Assembly: GCA_031376385.1 (NCBI GenBank)
Contig: JANMDQ010000028.1
Span: forward strand, 65,088 to 129,087
Source: Aquisediminimonas sp031376385
Lineage (GTDB): Bacteria; Pseudomonadota; Alphaproteobacteria; Sphingomonadales; Sphingomonadaceae
Length of the DNA: 64,000 nucleotides
Direction: 5' to 3'
The notes beneath the pieces are model-generated. The model was given only the letters and a program-made list of their open reading frames with translations. It was not told the origin of the DNA and searched no databases. This document shows, piece after piece, positions 32,730 to 42,038 of this stretch (within the stretch, counting starts at the first letter, position 1; every line of letters begins with the position of its first letter). The translations under genes were made by a program, and so were the position numbers.

Positions 32730-34549
32730 TCCACCGTCACACTCTTTGCCAGATTGCGCGGCTGATCCACGTCTGTACCCTTTGCGCATGCCACATGATA
32801 AGCGAGCAGTTGCACAGGCACTGCGTAAACCAACGGCGCAATCAGCGGGTGGACGGACGGCATTTCGATGGTTGCCATGCAGCCTTCACCGGCCTCGGCA
32901 ATCCCTTCGGCGTCGCTGATCAGCACGACCTTGCCGCCGCGAGCGCGGACTTCCTGCATGTTGCTGACGGTTTTTTCGAACAAGGGGCCGGACGGGGCGA
33001 GGACGATGACGGGCACGGCTTCGTCGATCAGCGCGATGGGGCCGTGCTTCATCTCTCCAGACGCATAGCCCTCGGCGTGGATGTAGCTGATTTCCTTCAA
33101 TTTGAGCGCGCCTTCGAGTGCGAGCGGATAATCTGGCCCGCGCCCCAGATAGAGCACGTCACGGGCAGGCGCGATCAGGTGGGCCATCGCGGCGATATCA
33201 TCATCATGGGCGAGGGCGGCGTTTATCGCGGCGGGGGCTTCGGTCAGATGCTTGACGACCTCCTGCTCCTCCGCACGGGTCATCTTGCCCTTCACAACCG
33301 CCAAATGCGCGGCGAGCGCGGCGAGGACGGCGAGCTGACAAGAGAAGGCCTTGGTCGAAGCCACGCCAATTTCGGGCCCGGCGTGGGTGGGGAGGAGGAG
33401 GTCCGCCTCCCGCGCCATGGAACTGGTCGGCACATTGACGACGACGGCGATTTTCTGCCCCGCCGCCTTGGCATGGCGCAGCGCGGCGAGTGTGTCGGCG
33501 GTTTCGCCCGACTGGCTGATGAAGAGCGCAAGCCCGCCCTCTTCCAGCACGGGATCACGATACCGAAACTCGGATGCAAAATCCAGGTCGACGGGCAGCC
33601 TCGCAAACTGTTCAAACCAGTATTTGGCGACCATTCCAGCATAATAGCTCGTCCCGCAGGCGACGATGGTCACGCGGTTGATGGCAGAGAGGTCAAAATC
33701 CATCTGCGGCAGCGCGACCTGCTGTTCAAGCGGGCGGATGTAGGAGGAGAGCGTCTGCGCAACCACGGTAGGCTGCTCAAAAATCTCCTTTTGCATATAA
33801 TGGCGGTAATTGCCCTTTTCGATGGCCGCCGCCGACACGCCTGATGTGGTGATTTCGCGGGTGACGGGATTGTTATCCTTGTCGAAAATCTCCGACCCGG
33901 CGCGCGTGACGATCACCCAATCGCCCTCATCGAGATAAGCGATTTTCTGCGTCAGCGGCGCGAGGGCTAGCGCGTCTGACCCGAGATAGGTTTCGCCGTC
34001 ACCATAGCCCACGACCAACGGCGAGCCGAGCCGCGCACCGATCAGCATATCAGGATGCGAGCGGAACGCGATGGCGAGCGCAAAAGCTCCGCGTAAGGTA
34101 GGGAGCACTGCCTTCACCGCGTCAGTTGGGGATAGGCCAGCTTCGACCTGCTCACTCACCAGATGCGCGACAACCTCAGTATCGGTCTCGCTCTCAAACG
34201 TCCGACCGCGCGCGATCAGGCCGTCACGCAGCGATTTGAAATTCTCGATGATCCCGTTGTGGACAAGCGCGACTTCCCCCGTTGCGTGCGGGTGTGCGTT
34301 GCTGGTGGTCGGCGCGCCGTGGGTGGCCCAGCGTGTGTGTGCAATGCCGATATTGCCCGGCGCGTCGTTGCTTTTCAGCTCAGTGACAAGGTTCGCCAGC
34401 TTCCCCTGCGCGCGGCGGCGGATCAACTGGCCGCCGTCGATGGTGCATACCCCCGCGCTGTCATAGCCGCGATATTCCATGCGCTTCAGCCCATCGACCA
34501 GACGGTCAGAGACTGCGTGATTGCCAACGATTCCGATAATGCCGCACAT
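32726..34549 (-). CDS. glmS: Glutamine-fructose-6-phosphate aminotransferase (isomerizing)
   Basis: 607 aa from ATG 34549. Makes glucosamine-6-phosphate, first step of UDP-GlcNAc synthesis for peptidoglycan and lipopolysaccharide. The N-terminal glutaminase starts MCGIIGIVGN with the catalytic Cys next to the initiator Met. Two SIS domains follow (ACGTSYYAG and SQSGETADTLAA). The C-terminus ends KSVTVE, as usual for GlmS. The open frame extends 32 codons upstream, but cleavage to expose Cys requires this start. It lies downstream of the toxin gene (16 bases between) and upstream of the overlapping HAD gene. No glmS ribozyme features are seen. Confidence 0.97.
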   Translation of the reverse strand: MCGIIGIVGNHAVSDRLVDGLKRMEYRGYDSAGVCTIDGGQLIRRRAQGKLANLVTELKSNDAPGNIGIAHTRWATHGAPTTSNAHPHATGEVALVHNGIIENFKSLRDGLIARGRTFESETDTEVVAHLVSEQVEAGLSPTDAVKAVLPTLRGAFALAIAFRSHPDMLIGARLGSPLVVGYGDGETYLGSDALALAPLTQKIAYLDEGDWVIVTRAGSEIFDKDNNPVTREITTSGVSAAAIEKGNYRHYMQKEIFEQPTVVAQTLSSYIRPLEQQVALPQMDFDLSAINRVTIVACGTSYYAGMVAKYWFEQFARLPVDLDFASEFRYRDPVLEEGGLALFISQSGETADTLAALRHAKAAGQKIAVVVNVPTSSMAREADLLLPTHAGPEIGVASTKAFSCQLAVLAALAAHLAVVKGKMTRAEEQEVVKHLTEAPAAINAALAHDDDIAAMAHLIAPARDVLYLGRGPDYPLALEGALKLKEISYIHAEGYASGEMKHGPIALIDEAVPVIVLAPSGPLFEKTVSNMQEVRARGGKVVLISDAEGIAEAGEGCMATIEMPSVHPLIAPLVYAVPVQLLAYHVACAKGTDVDQPRNLAKSVTVE

Positions 34550-34565
34550 GGAGATACGCTTTCGT

Positions 34566-34946
34566 TCAGAGTGTATAGGGAACCCGGATCCCCGGCATCT
34601 CTGCCGGAAAATCCTTTGTATTTCGTGTAATAAGAACGCGGCCACGGGTGAGCGCGGTGGCGAGAATAATGGCGTCCATCGCTTTTAGTCGTTGTCGTTC
34701 GCGCCGAAGTGCGGCGGCACGCCTGCCAATTTCGGCGTCGACTTCATCGACAGCGAAGCCAGAGAGCAACATTTCGGCGCGCCGGAGTCCGTCACCTTCA
34801 CCCTTCGACATCACTTCAACCCAAACGACGCGGCTGATCCACGCGCGTGAACCAAAGTCAGTCGCCCGGTCAATCTCGGCGCGCGCCTGATCATATCCCG
34901 CCAGAGCATCAATGATGATATTAGAATCGAAGCTGAATCCGCTCAC
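34566..34946 (-). CDS. PIN-domain toxin (VapC-like)
   Basis: 126 aa PIN-fold RNase. Acidic residues of the metal site appear in order: FSFDSNIIIDAL (Asp), VVWVEVMSKGEG (Glu), KAMDAIILATAL (Asp) and ITRNTKDF (Asp). Proteins of this type usually cleave tRNA or mRNA when free from the antitoxin. The start overlaps the antitoxin stop (ATGA), the standard toxin-antitoxin arrangement. It is located between glmU and glmS, all in the same direction. Confidence 0.88.
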   Translation of the reverse strand: MSGFSFDSNIIIDALAGYDQARAEIDRATDFGSRAWISRVVWVEVMSKGEGDGLRRAEMLLSGFAVDEVDAEIGRRAAALRRERQRLKAMDAIILATALTRGRVLITRNTKDFPAEMPGIRVPYTL

Positions 34947-35320
34947 CGAGGGTGGAGCTTCTTTGGCTCGGGATAGATCCCCTTCAACATATCGAGATGG
35001 ATTTGCCGCTGACGATCATCTTCGTCATCGAACAGATCAGGAAATTCTGCTTTTACGTCTTCATAATCATCGTCCCAAGGGCGTGTCGATGATGCGCGTT
35101 CACGCCGTTGCCACTCGACCGAATCCCCGATATCAGTGCGATCTTTCCAAGCGCCAAACCCGATATCGAGCCAATCTTTATTGTCGGCGGGACGCGTCTC
35201 TGCCCGATACCCTGCCACAGCCTCACGCAGAACCGAGGCGCGGCTCTTACCCTGCTGAGCGGCTTGGCTGTCTAGCCATTTGATGTCTTCATCGGGGAGG
35301 TCAGCAAGGATGCGAGTCAT
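34943..35320 (-). CDS. Ribbon-helix-helix antitoxin of the PIN toxin
   Basis: 125 aa. The first 45 residues match an RHH/CopG DNA-binding fold (TRILADLPDEDIKWLD, then KSRASVLREAVAGY). The remainder is polar and acidic (DDDYEDVKAEFPDLFDDEDD), suitable for wrapping and neutralising the toxin. It should autoregulate through the TGATATCA repeats just upstream. The ATG at 35318-35320 has no Shine-Dalgarno site and lies next to the operator, so the mRNA may be leaderless. Confidence 0.82.
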   Translation of the reverse strand: MTRILADLPDEDIKWLDSQAAQQGKSRASVLREAVAGYRAETRPADNKDWLDIGFGAWKDRTDIGDSVEWQRRERASSTRPWDDDYEDVKAEFPDLFDDEDDRQRQIHLDMLKGIYPEPKKLHPR

Positions 35321-35322
35321 AG

Positions 35323-35352
35323 TGATATACTGATATCATATCATGATATCAT
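35323..35352. promoter_or_regulatory. Probable antitoxin operator: repeated TGATATCA
   Basis: TGATATAC (35323-35330), TGATATCA (35331-35338) and ATGATATCAT (35343-35352) stand directly upstream of the antitoxin start. RHH antitoxins typically bind such short palindromes cooperatively. Confidence 0.65.
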
Positions 35353-35353
35353 G

Positions 35354-35710
35354 TCAAGCTGCTTGTCCCGCATTTGATGGAGCAACCGCTGGTACATCGA
35401 GTCCAAGTTCTCGCTGATACGTTCGCAAGACCCACAGCGATCCCCAATAGGGCATCGTTAAACCCTCCGCCGCAAAACTGGCAATCGAACGCTTACCTCG
35501 AGTTATGAATTCAGAAACTTGGTCAGGTGTCGCCTGAATCTTCCAATCTTCGATCTGTTGAAGCGCGTAAGCCATGCCCGCAACCATATCCATCCCTGCG
35601 AGCTCAGGCACTTGCGAGTCAATAAGCTCCCTATCGTCATTCACTGCGAGAGAACGGCGAGTGGCTTCGCCGGATTGGTTTCTGGTTCGCAACCATTTCA
35701 ACAGCCCCAT
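35354..35710 (-). CDS. Small protein of unknown function
   Basis: 118 aa starting at ATG 35710, with a strong GGAGGA 6 bases upstream. Begins MGLLKWLRTRN, then polar helical stretches (VAGMAYALQQIEDWKI; RTYQREL) and a short Ala/Pro tail. I recognise no domain. No signal peptide or clear membrane helix. It sits between glmU (18 bases upstream) and the antitoxin operator, which it nearly touches. Its good ribosome-binding site supports coding. Confidence 0.6.
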   Translation of the reverse strand: MGLLKWLRTRNQSGEATRRSLAVNDDRELIDSQVPELAGMDMVAGMAYALQQIEDWKIQATPDQVSEFITRGKRSIASFAAEGLTMPYWGSLWVLRTYQRELGLDVPAVAPSNAGQAA

Positions 35711-35728
35711 GTTGCGTCCTCCATTTGC

Positions 35729-37090
35729 CTACTTCTCCCCCTTCTTCCGCCGCATTGCATCATGAAACCGGTCAGCCCAGCCGGGTTTTACCGACTGCTC
35801 AGCGCGCACGAGCCGCAGTTCGCCATCCATAACGTCGCGGGTGACGGTGCTGCCTGCGCCGACGATGGCGTCGCGACCAATCTTGACTGGCGCCACCAGG
35901 GCAGAATTTGATCCGATGAACGCCCCCGCCCCAATCACCGTCTGATATTTGAAATAGCCATCATAGTTGCAGGTGATCGTGCCAGCACCGATGTTCGCGC
36001 CTGCCCCTACGTCGGCGTCGCCGATGTAGGATAAATGATTGGCCTTGGCGCCTTTGCCCATCCGCGATTTTTTGACTTCGACGAAATTGCCGACCTTGGC
36101 TTTCTCCTCCAGCACCGCGCCGGGGCGGAGGCGGGCATAGGGGCCGACTTCACATCCGCTCGCGATGCTTGCCCCTTCGATATGGCTGAACGCCCGGATG
36201 GTGACGCCGTCTGCCACGCTCACGCCGGGACCGAAAAAGACGTTGGGCTCAATCAGCACATCGCGGCCAATTAGGGTATCATAGGCGAACCAGACGGTCT
36301 TGGGCGCGATCAAAGTAGCGCCGCCGTCCATCGCAGCGCGGCGGCGGCGTTGCTGCCACTTGCCCTCCATGTGCGCAAGTTCCGCGCGGCTGTTGATACC
36401 GGCCACATCAAACGGATCGGTCGTCACGACCGCGCAGTGGCGGCCATCGGCATTGGCGATGTTGACGATATCAACGAGATAAAACTCCCCCGCTGCATTA
36501 TCATTGGTTACGCGGGCCAGAAGGCCGAACAGGTCACGCGCCTTCACCGCCATGAGGCCCGAATTGCAGAGGCGGCAGGCGCGTTCTGCTTCGGTCGCGT
36601 CCTTATGTTCGACCATTTTGGTGATGCGGTCGCCGTCCGTAATAACGCGGCCATAGCTTTGAGTGTCGTCGGGTTCGAACGCGAGAACGACGACTGCTGG
36701 AGCGTCCGCCGCGTTTAGGCGATCAACCATGCCCTGCATGGTCGCGGTGGGGACAAAGGGCACGTCTCCGTAAAGGATGAGGACATCACCTTCAAAGCCA
36801 GCCAGTGCCGCCTCTGCTTGTTGCACCGCGTGGCCCGTCCCATATTGCGGTTCTTGCACGGCGAGCGTTGCTGAGCCTCCTAGCGCCGCTTCCAGCTGAT
36901 CCTTACCGCTGCCTACGACAACGACCTTCTTTGCAGGTGCGAGGGCATCCACAGCCTCCATCAAATGCATCAGCATCGGACGGCCTGCAATTTTATGCAG
37001 AACTTTATGGAGATCAGATTTCATGCGCGTGCCCTGGCCTGCGGCGAGGATAACGGCGGCAATTGGGGCGGCAGTATCGGGCTTATTCAT
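35729..37090 (-). CDS. glmU: Bifunctional UDP-GlcNAc pyrophosphorylase / glucosamine-1-phosphate acetyltransferase
   Basis: 453 aa from ATG 37090, with AAGGGG a few bases upstream. The N-terminal uridyltransferase (1-230) has VILAAGQGTRMKS and YGDVPF. The C-terminal left-handed beta-helix (about 255-440) has hexapeptide repeats and the acetyl-CoA site region (KKSRMGKGAKANHLSYIGDA). It catalyses the last two steps of UDP-GlcNAc synthesis. It is divergent from gcdH with 59 bases between the start codons, and upstream of the small unknown gene, toxin-antitoxin pair and glmS in one direction. Confidence 0.97.
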   Translation of the reverse strand: MNKPDTAAPIAAVILAAGQGTRMKSDLHKVLHKIAGRPMLMHLMEAVDALAPAKKVVVVGSGKDQLEAALGGSATLAVQEPQYGTGHAVQQAEAALAGFEGDVLILYGDVPFVPTATMQGMVDRLNAADAPAVVVLAFEPDDTQSYGRVITDGDRITKMVEHKDATEAERACRLCNSGLMAVKARDLFGLLARVTNDNAAGEFYLVDIVNIANADGRHCAVVTTDPFDVAGINSRAELAHMEGKWQQRRRRAAMDGGATLIAPKTVWFAYDTLIGRDVLIEPNVFFGPGVSVADGVTIRAFSHIEGASIASGCEVGPYARLRPGAVLEEKAKVGNFVEVKKSRMGKGAKANHLSYIGDADVGAGANIGAGTITCNYDGYFKYQTVIGAGAFIGSNSALVAPVKIGRDAIVGAGSTVTRDVMDGELRLVRAEQSVKPGWADRFHDAMRRKKGEK

Positions 37091-37149
37091 GTATCCCCTT
37101 TGCCACCAAATTGTTGCGGTTTCCACAACAAGACGCCAAAGGATGCAGG

Positions 37150-38328
37150 ATGGCCAAATTTAAACCTTTTCGCTGGGATGATCCCTTCAATCTTTCCGCC
37201 CAACTGACCGATGATGAGCGGATGATTTCCGACGCGGCGGAGGCCTATGCGCAGGATAAACTCCTTCCCCGTGTCGTTTCCGCAACGCTAGATGAGCGGT
37301 TTGACCGGGAAATTATGAATGAACTGGGCGAACTCGGCCTGCTCGGTTCGACGATTGAAGGTTACGGCTGTGCGGGCGTAAGCCATGTCGCTTACGGACT
37401 CGTCGCGCGGGCGGTGGAACGGGTGGACTCGGGCTATCGATCCGCCATGTCGGTGCAATCCTCGCTCGTGATGCATCCGATCCACGCTTACGGCACCGAG
37501 GAACAGCGGCAGAAATATCTGCCCAAACTCGCGACGGGTGAATGGGTCGGCTGCTTTGGTCTGACCGAACCAGACGCAGGCTCTGATCCGGCGGGCATGA
37601 AGACGAACGCAAAGGCGACGGCAGGCGGCTATATCCTCAACGGCGCGAAAATGTGGATCACCAATTCGCCCATCGCTGATATCGCCATTGTTTGGGCGAA
37701 GGATGAAGGGGGCATCATCCGCGGCTTCATTGTCGAACGCGGCATGAAAGGGTTTTCAACGCCGAAGATCGAAGGCAAAATGAGCCTGCGCGCCTCAATC
37801 ACGGGAGAGATCGTGCTGGAAGATGTGTTCGTGCCAGAGGAAAATCTGCTGCCCAATGCACAGGGGCTCGGCGGACCGTTCGGGTGCCTCAACAAGGCGC
37901 GATACGGCATTGCCTGGGGCGTGATGGGCGCGGCGGAGGATTGCTTTGCCCGTGCGCGGCAATATCAGCTCGACCGTCAGCAGTTCGGGCGTCCGCTAGC
38001 CGCGAACCAGATCCCGCAGCTTAAAATGGCCAATATGGCCACAGAAATCGCGCTGGGCGTGCAAGCCGCGATCACCGTGGGCCGCGCGATGGATGAAGGC
38101 AGTTACTCACCGGAAATGATCAGCCTGATCAAGCGCAACAATTGCGGCAAAGCGCTCGACATCGCCCGCGTCGCCCGCGACATGCACGGCGGCAACGGCA
38201 TCGCGGCGGAATATCACGTCATCCGCCACGCGATCAATCTGGAAACGGTGAACACATACGAAGGCACGCATGACGTCCACGCGCTGATCCTTGGCCGCGC
38301 GATTACCGGGATACAGGCCTTCTCCTGA
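37150..38328 (+). CDS. gcdH: Glutaryl-CoA dehydrogenase
   Basis: 392 aa FAD enzyme converting glutaryl-CoA to crotonyl-CoA in lysine and tryptophan breakdown. FAD/substrate motif GCFGLTEPDAGSDP and WITNSPIADI are present; catalytic Glu is in NTYEGTHDVHALILGRA, the signature that separates this family from other acyl-CoA dehydrogenases. DMHGGNGI matches as well. ATG 37150 has AAAGGA upstream; the open frame to 37063 is an extension. A terminator lies 21 bases beyond the stop. Confidence 0.94.
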   Translation: MAKFKPFRWDDPFNLSAQLTDDERMISDAAEAYAQDKLLPRVVSATLDERFDREIMNELGELGLLGSTIEGYGCAGVSHVAYGLVARAVERVDSGYRSAMSVQSSLVMHPIHAYGTEEQRQKYLPKLATGEWVGCFGLTEPDAGSDPAGMKTNAKATAGGYILNGAKMWITNSPIADIAIVWAKDEGGIIRGFIVERGMKGFSTPKIEGKMSLRASITGEIVLEDVFVPEENLLPNAQGLGGPFGCLNKARYGIAWGVMGAAEDCFARARQYQLDRQQFGRPLAANQIPQLKMANMATEIALGVQAAITVGRAMDEGSYSPEMISLIKRNNCGKALDIARVARDMHGGNGIAAEYHVIRHAINLETVNTYEGTHDVHALILGRAITGIQAFS

Positions 38329-38348
38329 TGCGCGTATCACACGCGCAC

Positions 38349-38391
38349 AAAAAAAGCCGCCGCCCTCTGACGTAAGGACGGCGGCTTTTTT
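38349..38391. terminator. Bidirectional rho-independent terminator
   Basis: A-run, GCCGCCG (38356-38362), CGGCGGC (38379-38385), T-run. It serves both gcdH and the convergent TonB-dependent receptor. Confidence 0.9.
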
Positions 38392-38405
38392 GTGCGGTGA
38401 GTTGG

Positions 38406-41042
38406 TTAGAAGCCGATCCGCAATGTCGCCGAAACAGTGCGCGGGGCAGCCACAGCAAAGTTAGGGTTTGCGCCGCCGGGAATTGTAGCACCAGCGGCGA
38501 CATTTGGCACGAGCACCAAGCCGTTGTTATTCGTCCCCGACACTTGAGTGCCAATGTTGCCAAAATAGAACTGGTTAAATAGATTATACACGTTCAGCTG
38601 AATCCAAGTCTTATCAAGACCAAATTGTTTGAAGCTGAAGCGCGCGTCAAAATCGGCCGTCGTGTAGCTGCCGGATTTGATGTCATTCAGGTCCGTTGCA
38701 AACCGATCAGACACATATTTGACTTGCAGGCCAGCTTCGATGGGGCCGAACTCAACCTGCGCGCGGTATCCGAGCGTCCACTTTGGCGTTTCGGTTACGC
38801 GCTTGCCCGAAGTTGGCACGAACAACGCTTGCGGTGTTGTTGAACCAACTGGTGTGAAGACGCCGACTTGGATATCATCTTGCAACTTAGAGTCATTGTA
38901 AGACAAATTGCCTTGAAACGTAAAGAAACTCAGTGGCTTGATCGCAACACCAATATCAAAGCCCTTACCCTCGACAGAACCGACGTTGCGATCAATTGAA
39001 ATGCCAGCCGCCTGATCGAACGAAGTTACGATGCGATTTTTGAACTTGGTGTACCAAGCCGTCGCCTGAATCTGCGCCTTTGATGTTGAATAACGCAGGC
39101 CAGCGTCAAATGTGTTCGTTGTTTCCGGATCAACCTTCACAATCGGTGTACGATAAAGGTTGTCCGTGCGGGGAGCAGAAAAGCCCTTTGCATAGCTGGC
39201 GAAAAACGACAGATCATCAGTGATCTTGTAGTTTAATCCAACACTCGGCAGCACAGGCGAAAATTTATACTGCGCCTTGAACGGAGCGAACACTGGCGTG
39301 CCCAATGTTGTAGGGGTCACTACGAAGCTGTTCGGTACGAGATAGGTTGTGTTCGCCGCAGCGGTTGTACCCAACACTTGCGAGGTACAGGATGCAAAGC
39401 CGCCGCCGCCGGCTTGCGTGAAGCAGAACTGATCTAGATTGCGCTTGAAAAACGGCATACGCACGCCCACTTCGACGCGGAGTTTATCGTCAAAGAATTT
39501 TCCAATATATTGTCCGGAGATCTGGTTGAGTAAGGCAATCGAAAGCCGGTCGCGCTGGCGAAGGGCGGTTCCGTCGGAAGAAAGCACAGGACGACCATTA
39601 CGACCGCCGAATACATTTTCAGGGCGGCCATCTGGCGTTAGAAAACCCCATTCGCCCGTTTGACGGTGACGCCCACGGTCAAATGTGTAGGCGAGGCGGA
39701 GACGGTGTTGGTCTGTGACGTCCCAAATAAGTGATGAAATGACGGTGACGCGCCGAGTGTTCGTTGTGTTGGGCGTGTAGAAACGAATGCTGTCCAGGAA
39801 ATCACCATCGCCATTAAAATCGACGCCGAGCCCTGCCGCATTCAAACCTTTCACAACTGCACCGCTTTCGGACTGCACTGTTGTACCACCACCATTCGCG
39901 AGAACATATTGGTAAGACGCGTCAAAAGTGAACTTCAAATTGTCGGCCAACGTAAAGCGCGAGTTGAAGCGCCCATTGCCAGTGTTTGACGGGTTAATGC
40001 GGAGGCCTGCGAAATTGTTGCAGCTTGAAGTGTTGTCGATGTTGTTGTTCGTATTCGTGACGACAGCAGGTGCCACATTTGCCGCTGCCGTGCTGCCAGT
40101 CGGAAGGCGTCCGCCGCCGTCATTTTGTGCGCCAGCGCCGCCAACAGTCTTTGTGCATGTCGCAAAATTGTCAAAACCAAAGATAGCGGACTGTTGAACT
40201 TCGCTGAAGCCATCCACATCGACCATCGCTGAACGACCAGTCAGTGAGCGCAGTTCTGCAAGGGTGATGTTGCGGTAAAAATTGTTGCGGTTCTGATTAT
40301 AGTGACCGGCCAGCGAAATGAAGTCGCCGCTGTCCCCAATCGGTTGATAAATCCGCGCGTTATACTGCTGCTTGTAGATTTCTCCGGGGCCTTTGAACTT
40401 GTCGTTACGTGCTGTTGAGGCTGCCACGAACATCTTCGTGCCAAAGCTCGTGAACACGCCAGTGTCAAGCATTCCGAACACACGGTGATAATCATCTTCA
40501 CCGTAAGAAGCAGATATGGTGCCGCCAATGTCGTCGCCGGGCATCCGCGTCAGATAGTTGACCGTGCCGCCTGCAGCCGATGCCGTGGGACTATCCACAT
40601 CGGTTGTGCCCAAGTTGACGTTGACTGAGCTAATCAGTTCCGGGTCCAACTGCTGGTTAGAGAAAATTGCATAGTTGCCGGTGTCGTTCAGCGGAAAACC
40701 ATCGAACGTAAGGCTGATGCGGTTGCCGTCGAAGCCGCGAATACGCAAGTTGCCGCCGGACGAACCATAAGCGTCGGAGTTTGTGAAGTTGACGCCGGGC
40801 ACTTGGTTGATTGTGTTGAGGATTGACTGGCCCGCACCTTGGCGACCAATCAGTTCCTGTGTCAGGATAGCTCGTGGCTTGGTTGCATCAGGAACTGTAA
40901 CGCCACCGACACCGTCGCTGCTACGCTGCGCTGTGACAACAATTTCTTCTTCAACTTCGATCGAACCAGTGGATTGAGCAAAAGCCGCATTTGGACCGAT
41001 CAGTGCTGCAAACGCAACGCCAGCAAAAAAACGCATCTTCAT
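38406..41042 (-). CDS. TonB-dependent outer-membrane receptor
   Basis: 878 aa. A signal peptide ends at NAAFAQ. A TonB-box-like EEEIVVTAQ is followed by the plug (about 55-165: INQVPGVNFTN, LRIRGFDGNRISLTFDGFPLND). A 22-strand beta-barrel follows and ends in aromatic SATLRIGF, the usual outer-membrane C-terminal Phe. It transports an unknown ligand energised by the TonB system; a tonB gene follows upstream in this orientation at 41273. Several Asn/Thr-rich loops suggest a large extracellular surface. It is convergent with gcdH and shares its terminator. Confidence 0.93.
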   Translation of the reverse strand: MKMRFFAGVAFAALIGPNAAFAQSTGSIEVEEEIVVTAQRSSDGVGGVTVPDATKPRAILTQELIGRQGAGQSILNTINQVPGVNFTNSDAYGSSGGNLRIRGFDGNRISLTFDGFPLNDTGNYAIFSNQQLDPELISSVNVNLGTTDVDSPTASAAGGTVNYLTRMPGDDIGGTISASYGEDDYHRVFGMLDTGVFTSFGTKMFVAASTARNDKFKGPGEIYKQQYNARIYQPIGDSGDFISLAGHYNQNRNNFYRNITLAELRSLTGRSAMVDVDGFSEVQQSAIFGFDNFATCTKTVGGAGAQNDGGGRLPTGSTAAANVAPAVVTNTNNNIDNTSSCNNFAGLRINPSNTGNGRFNSRFTLADNLKFTFDASYQYVLANGGGTTVQSESGAVVKGLNAAGLGVDFNGDGDFLDSIRFYTPNTTNTRRVTVISSLIWDVTDQHRLRLAYTFDRGRHRQTGEWGFLTPDGRPENVFGGRNGRPVLSSDGTALRQRDRLSIALLNQISGQYIGKFFDDKLRVEVGVRMPFFKRNLDQFCFTQAGGGGFASCTSQVLGTTAAANTTYLVPNSFVVTPTTLGTPVFAPFKAQYKFSPVLPSVGLNYKITDDLSFFASYAKGFSAPRTDNLYRTPIVKVDPETTNTFDAGLRYSTSKAQIQATAWYTKFKNRIVTSFDQAAGISIDRNVGSVEGKGFDIGVAIKPLSFFTFQGNLSYNDSKLQDDIQVGVFTPVGSTTPQALFVPTSGKRVTETPKWTLGYRAQVEFGPIEAGLQVKYVSDRFATDLNDIKSGSYTTADFDARFSFKQFGLDKTWIQLNVYNLFNQFYFGNIGTQVSGTNNNGLVLVPNVAAGATIPGGANPNFAVAAPRTVSATLRIGF

Positions 41043-41234
41043 CGAAAATAACCCCTGACAAAAAATTGGGAACGGGAATCAGAGTGCGCCTTCGCACCAC
41101 AGCCGTCTCTGTCATCTTGATATATGGCGTCTTTGTGACAGGCGAGTCTGAATTGTTGCAATTGCGAAGACTCTTGAGAAGCGTTGCAAATTGGCAACGG
41201 TTTATACCGCCGCGGAGCTGGAGCTGACATGAAA

Positions 41235-41257
41235 TGCTCCGGGTCAAGCCCGGAGCA
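41235..41257. repeat. REP-like palindrome
   Basis: TGCTCCGGG-TCAAG-CCCGGAGCA, 9-bp perfect stem. It lies just beyond the tonB stop and upstream of the receptor gene. A common sphingomonad intergenic repeat type; no T-tract. Confidence 0.65.
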
Positions 41258-41272
41258 CAGTTGCACGATGCC

Positions 41273-41929
41273 CTAATCTGGCATTTCAAACTTCACAGTC
41301 ATCTCGCGCCAGCTTTCTTCTGCCTGTCCGTCGCGCGTGGCGGGGATGAAGCGCCATTTGCGCAGGGCTTGGCGTTTGGTGGCTTCGGCGAATTCATCGC
41401 TTGCGCTGCTCAGGACTTGGACTTCCTTCACCCGCCCATCGCTGCCAATCCTCACACGCACTGTAACGCTGCCTGATTGGCCCGCTCGCGCCATGCTTTG
41501 CGGATATTCTGGCTGCAGCGCGCTGGTGTAACGCGGATCGAGACGCGCGGTTTTAATGAGCGGAACCGGAATGACGATCGGTTCAACCTTTGGCTCCACG
41601 GGTTCAGTGGGAGTGCCTCCTCCTCCAGCTGTTCTTGCCACTGTGCCGCCAAGGTCATTTTCGCTGGTTTGCGGCTTTTTGTCGTCCCGGTGCGTGTCGC
41701 GTGGCAGCGTCTGCTCCGTCGTATCGCGGGGCTTCTCTGTCGTGGGGGTTTCAGCAGGCATGAACGGGGGATTGTCGAACCACTGCGTCTGAATTGGCTT
41801 GTCTTTGATTTTTTCAACAAGGGTGGAACCCGCAAACAAAATCGCCAAAACAGCGCCACCGTTGATGAGAACAGCAGCGGCGATGCTGCCGGGCTGCACT
41901 GTGGGACGGTCGATATCAGTATATGACAT
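41273..41929 (-). CDS. tonB: Energy transducer TonB
   Basis: 218 aa. A single N-terminal membrane helix (SIAAAVLINGGAVLAILFAG), then a Pro/Thr/Lys-rich periplasmic linker (about 45-130). The C-terminal TonB domain has LQPEYPQSMARAGQSGSV and VRVRIGSDGRVKEVQVL, ending in WREMTVKFEMPD. Couples proton motive force to receptors such as the neighbouring one. ATG 41929 has GAGGAGG upstream; the frame to 42091 is an extension that overlaps gltX. exbB and exbD are not adjacent. Confidence 0.92.
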   Translation of the reverse strand: MSYTDIDRPTVQPGSIAAAVLINGGAVLAILFAGSTLVEKIKDKPIQTQWFDNPPFMPAETPTTEKPRDTTEQTLPRDTHRDDKKPQTSENDLGGTVARTAGGGGTPTEPVEPKVEPIVIPVPLIKTARLDPRYTSALQPEYPQSMARAGQSGSVTVRVRIGSDGRVKEVQVLSSASDEFAEATKRQALRKWRFIPATRDGQAEESWREMTVKFEMPD

Positions 41930-42038
41930 AAATCCTCCTCTACGTCGGAGGCCGGGTTGTAGGCTTGCCCCCGATGCACAAATGCTAGGCCGAATTATGC
42001 CGAATGCAACAGGATTTACGTTACGGAAAGCTTGGGTT

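Noticed and set aside
32726..34549. glmS-type ribozyme
   Set aside because: Upstream of glmS there is the toxin gene with only 16 bases between; the ribozyme is known from Firmicutes-type leaders, and nothing similar is seen.
34550..34645. N-terminal extension of glmS
   Set aside because: GlmS needs Cys directly after Met, so the start must be 34549.
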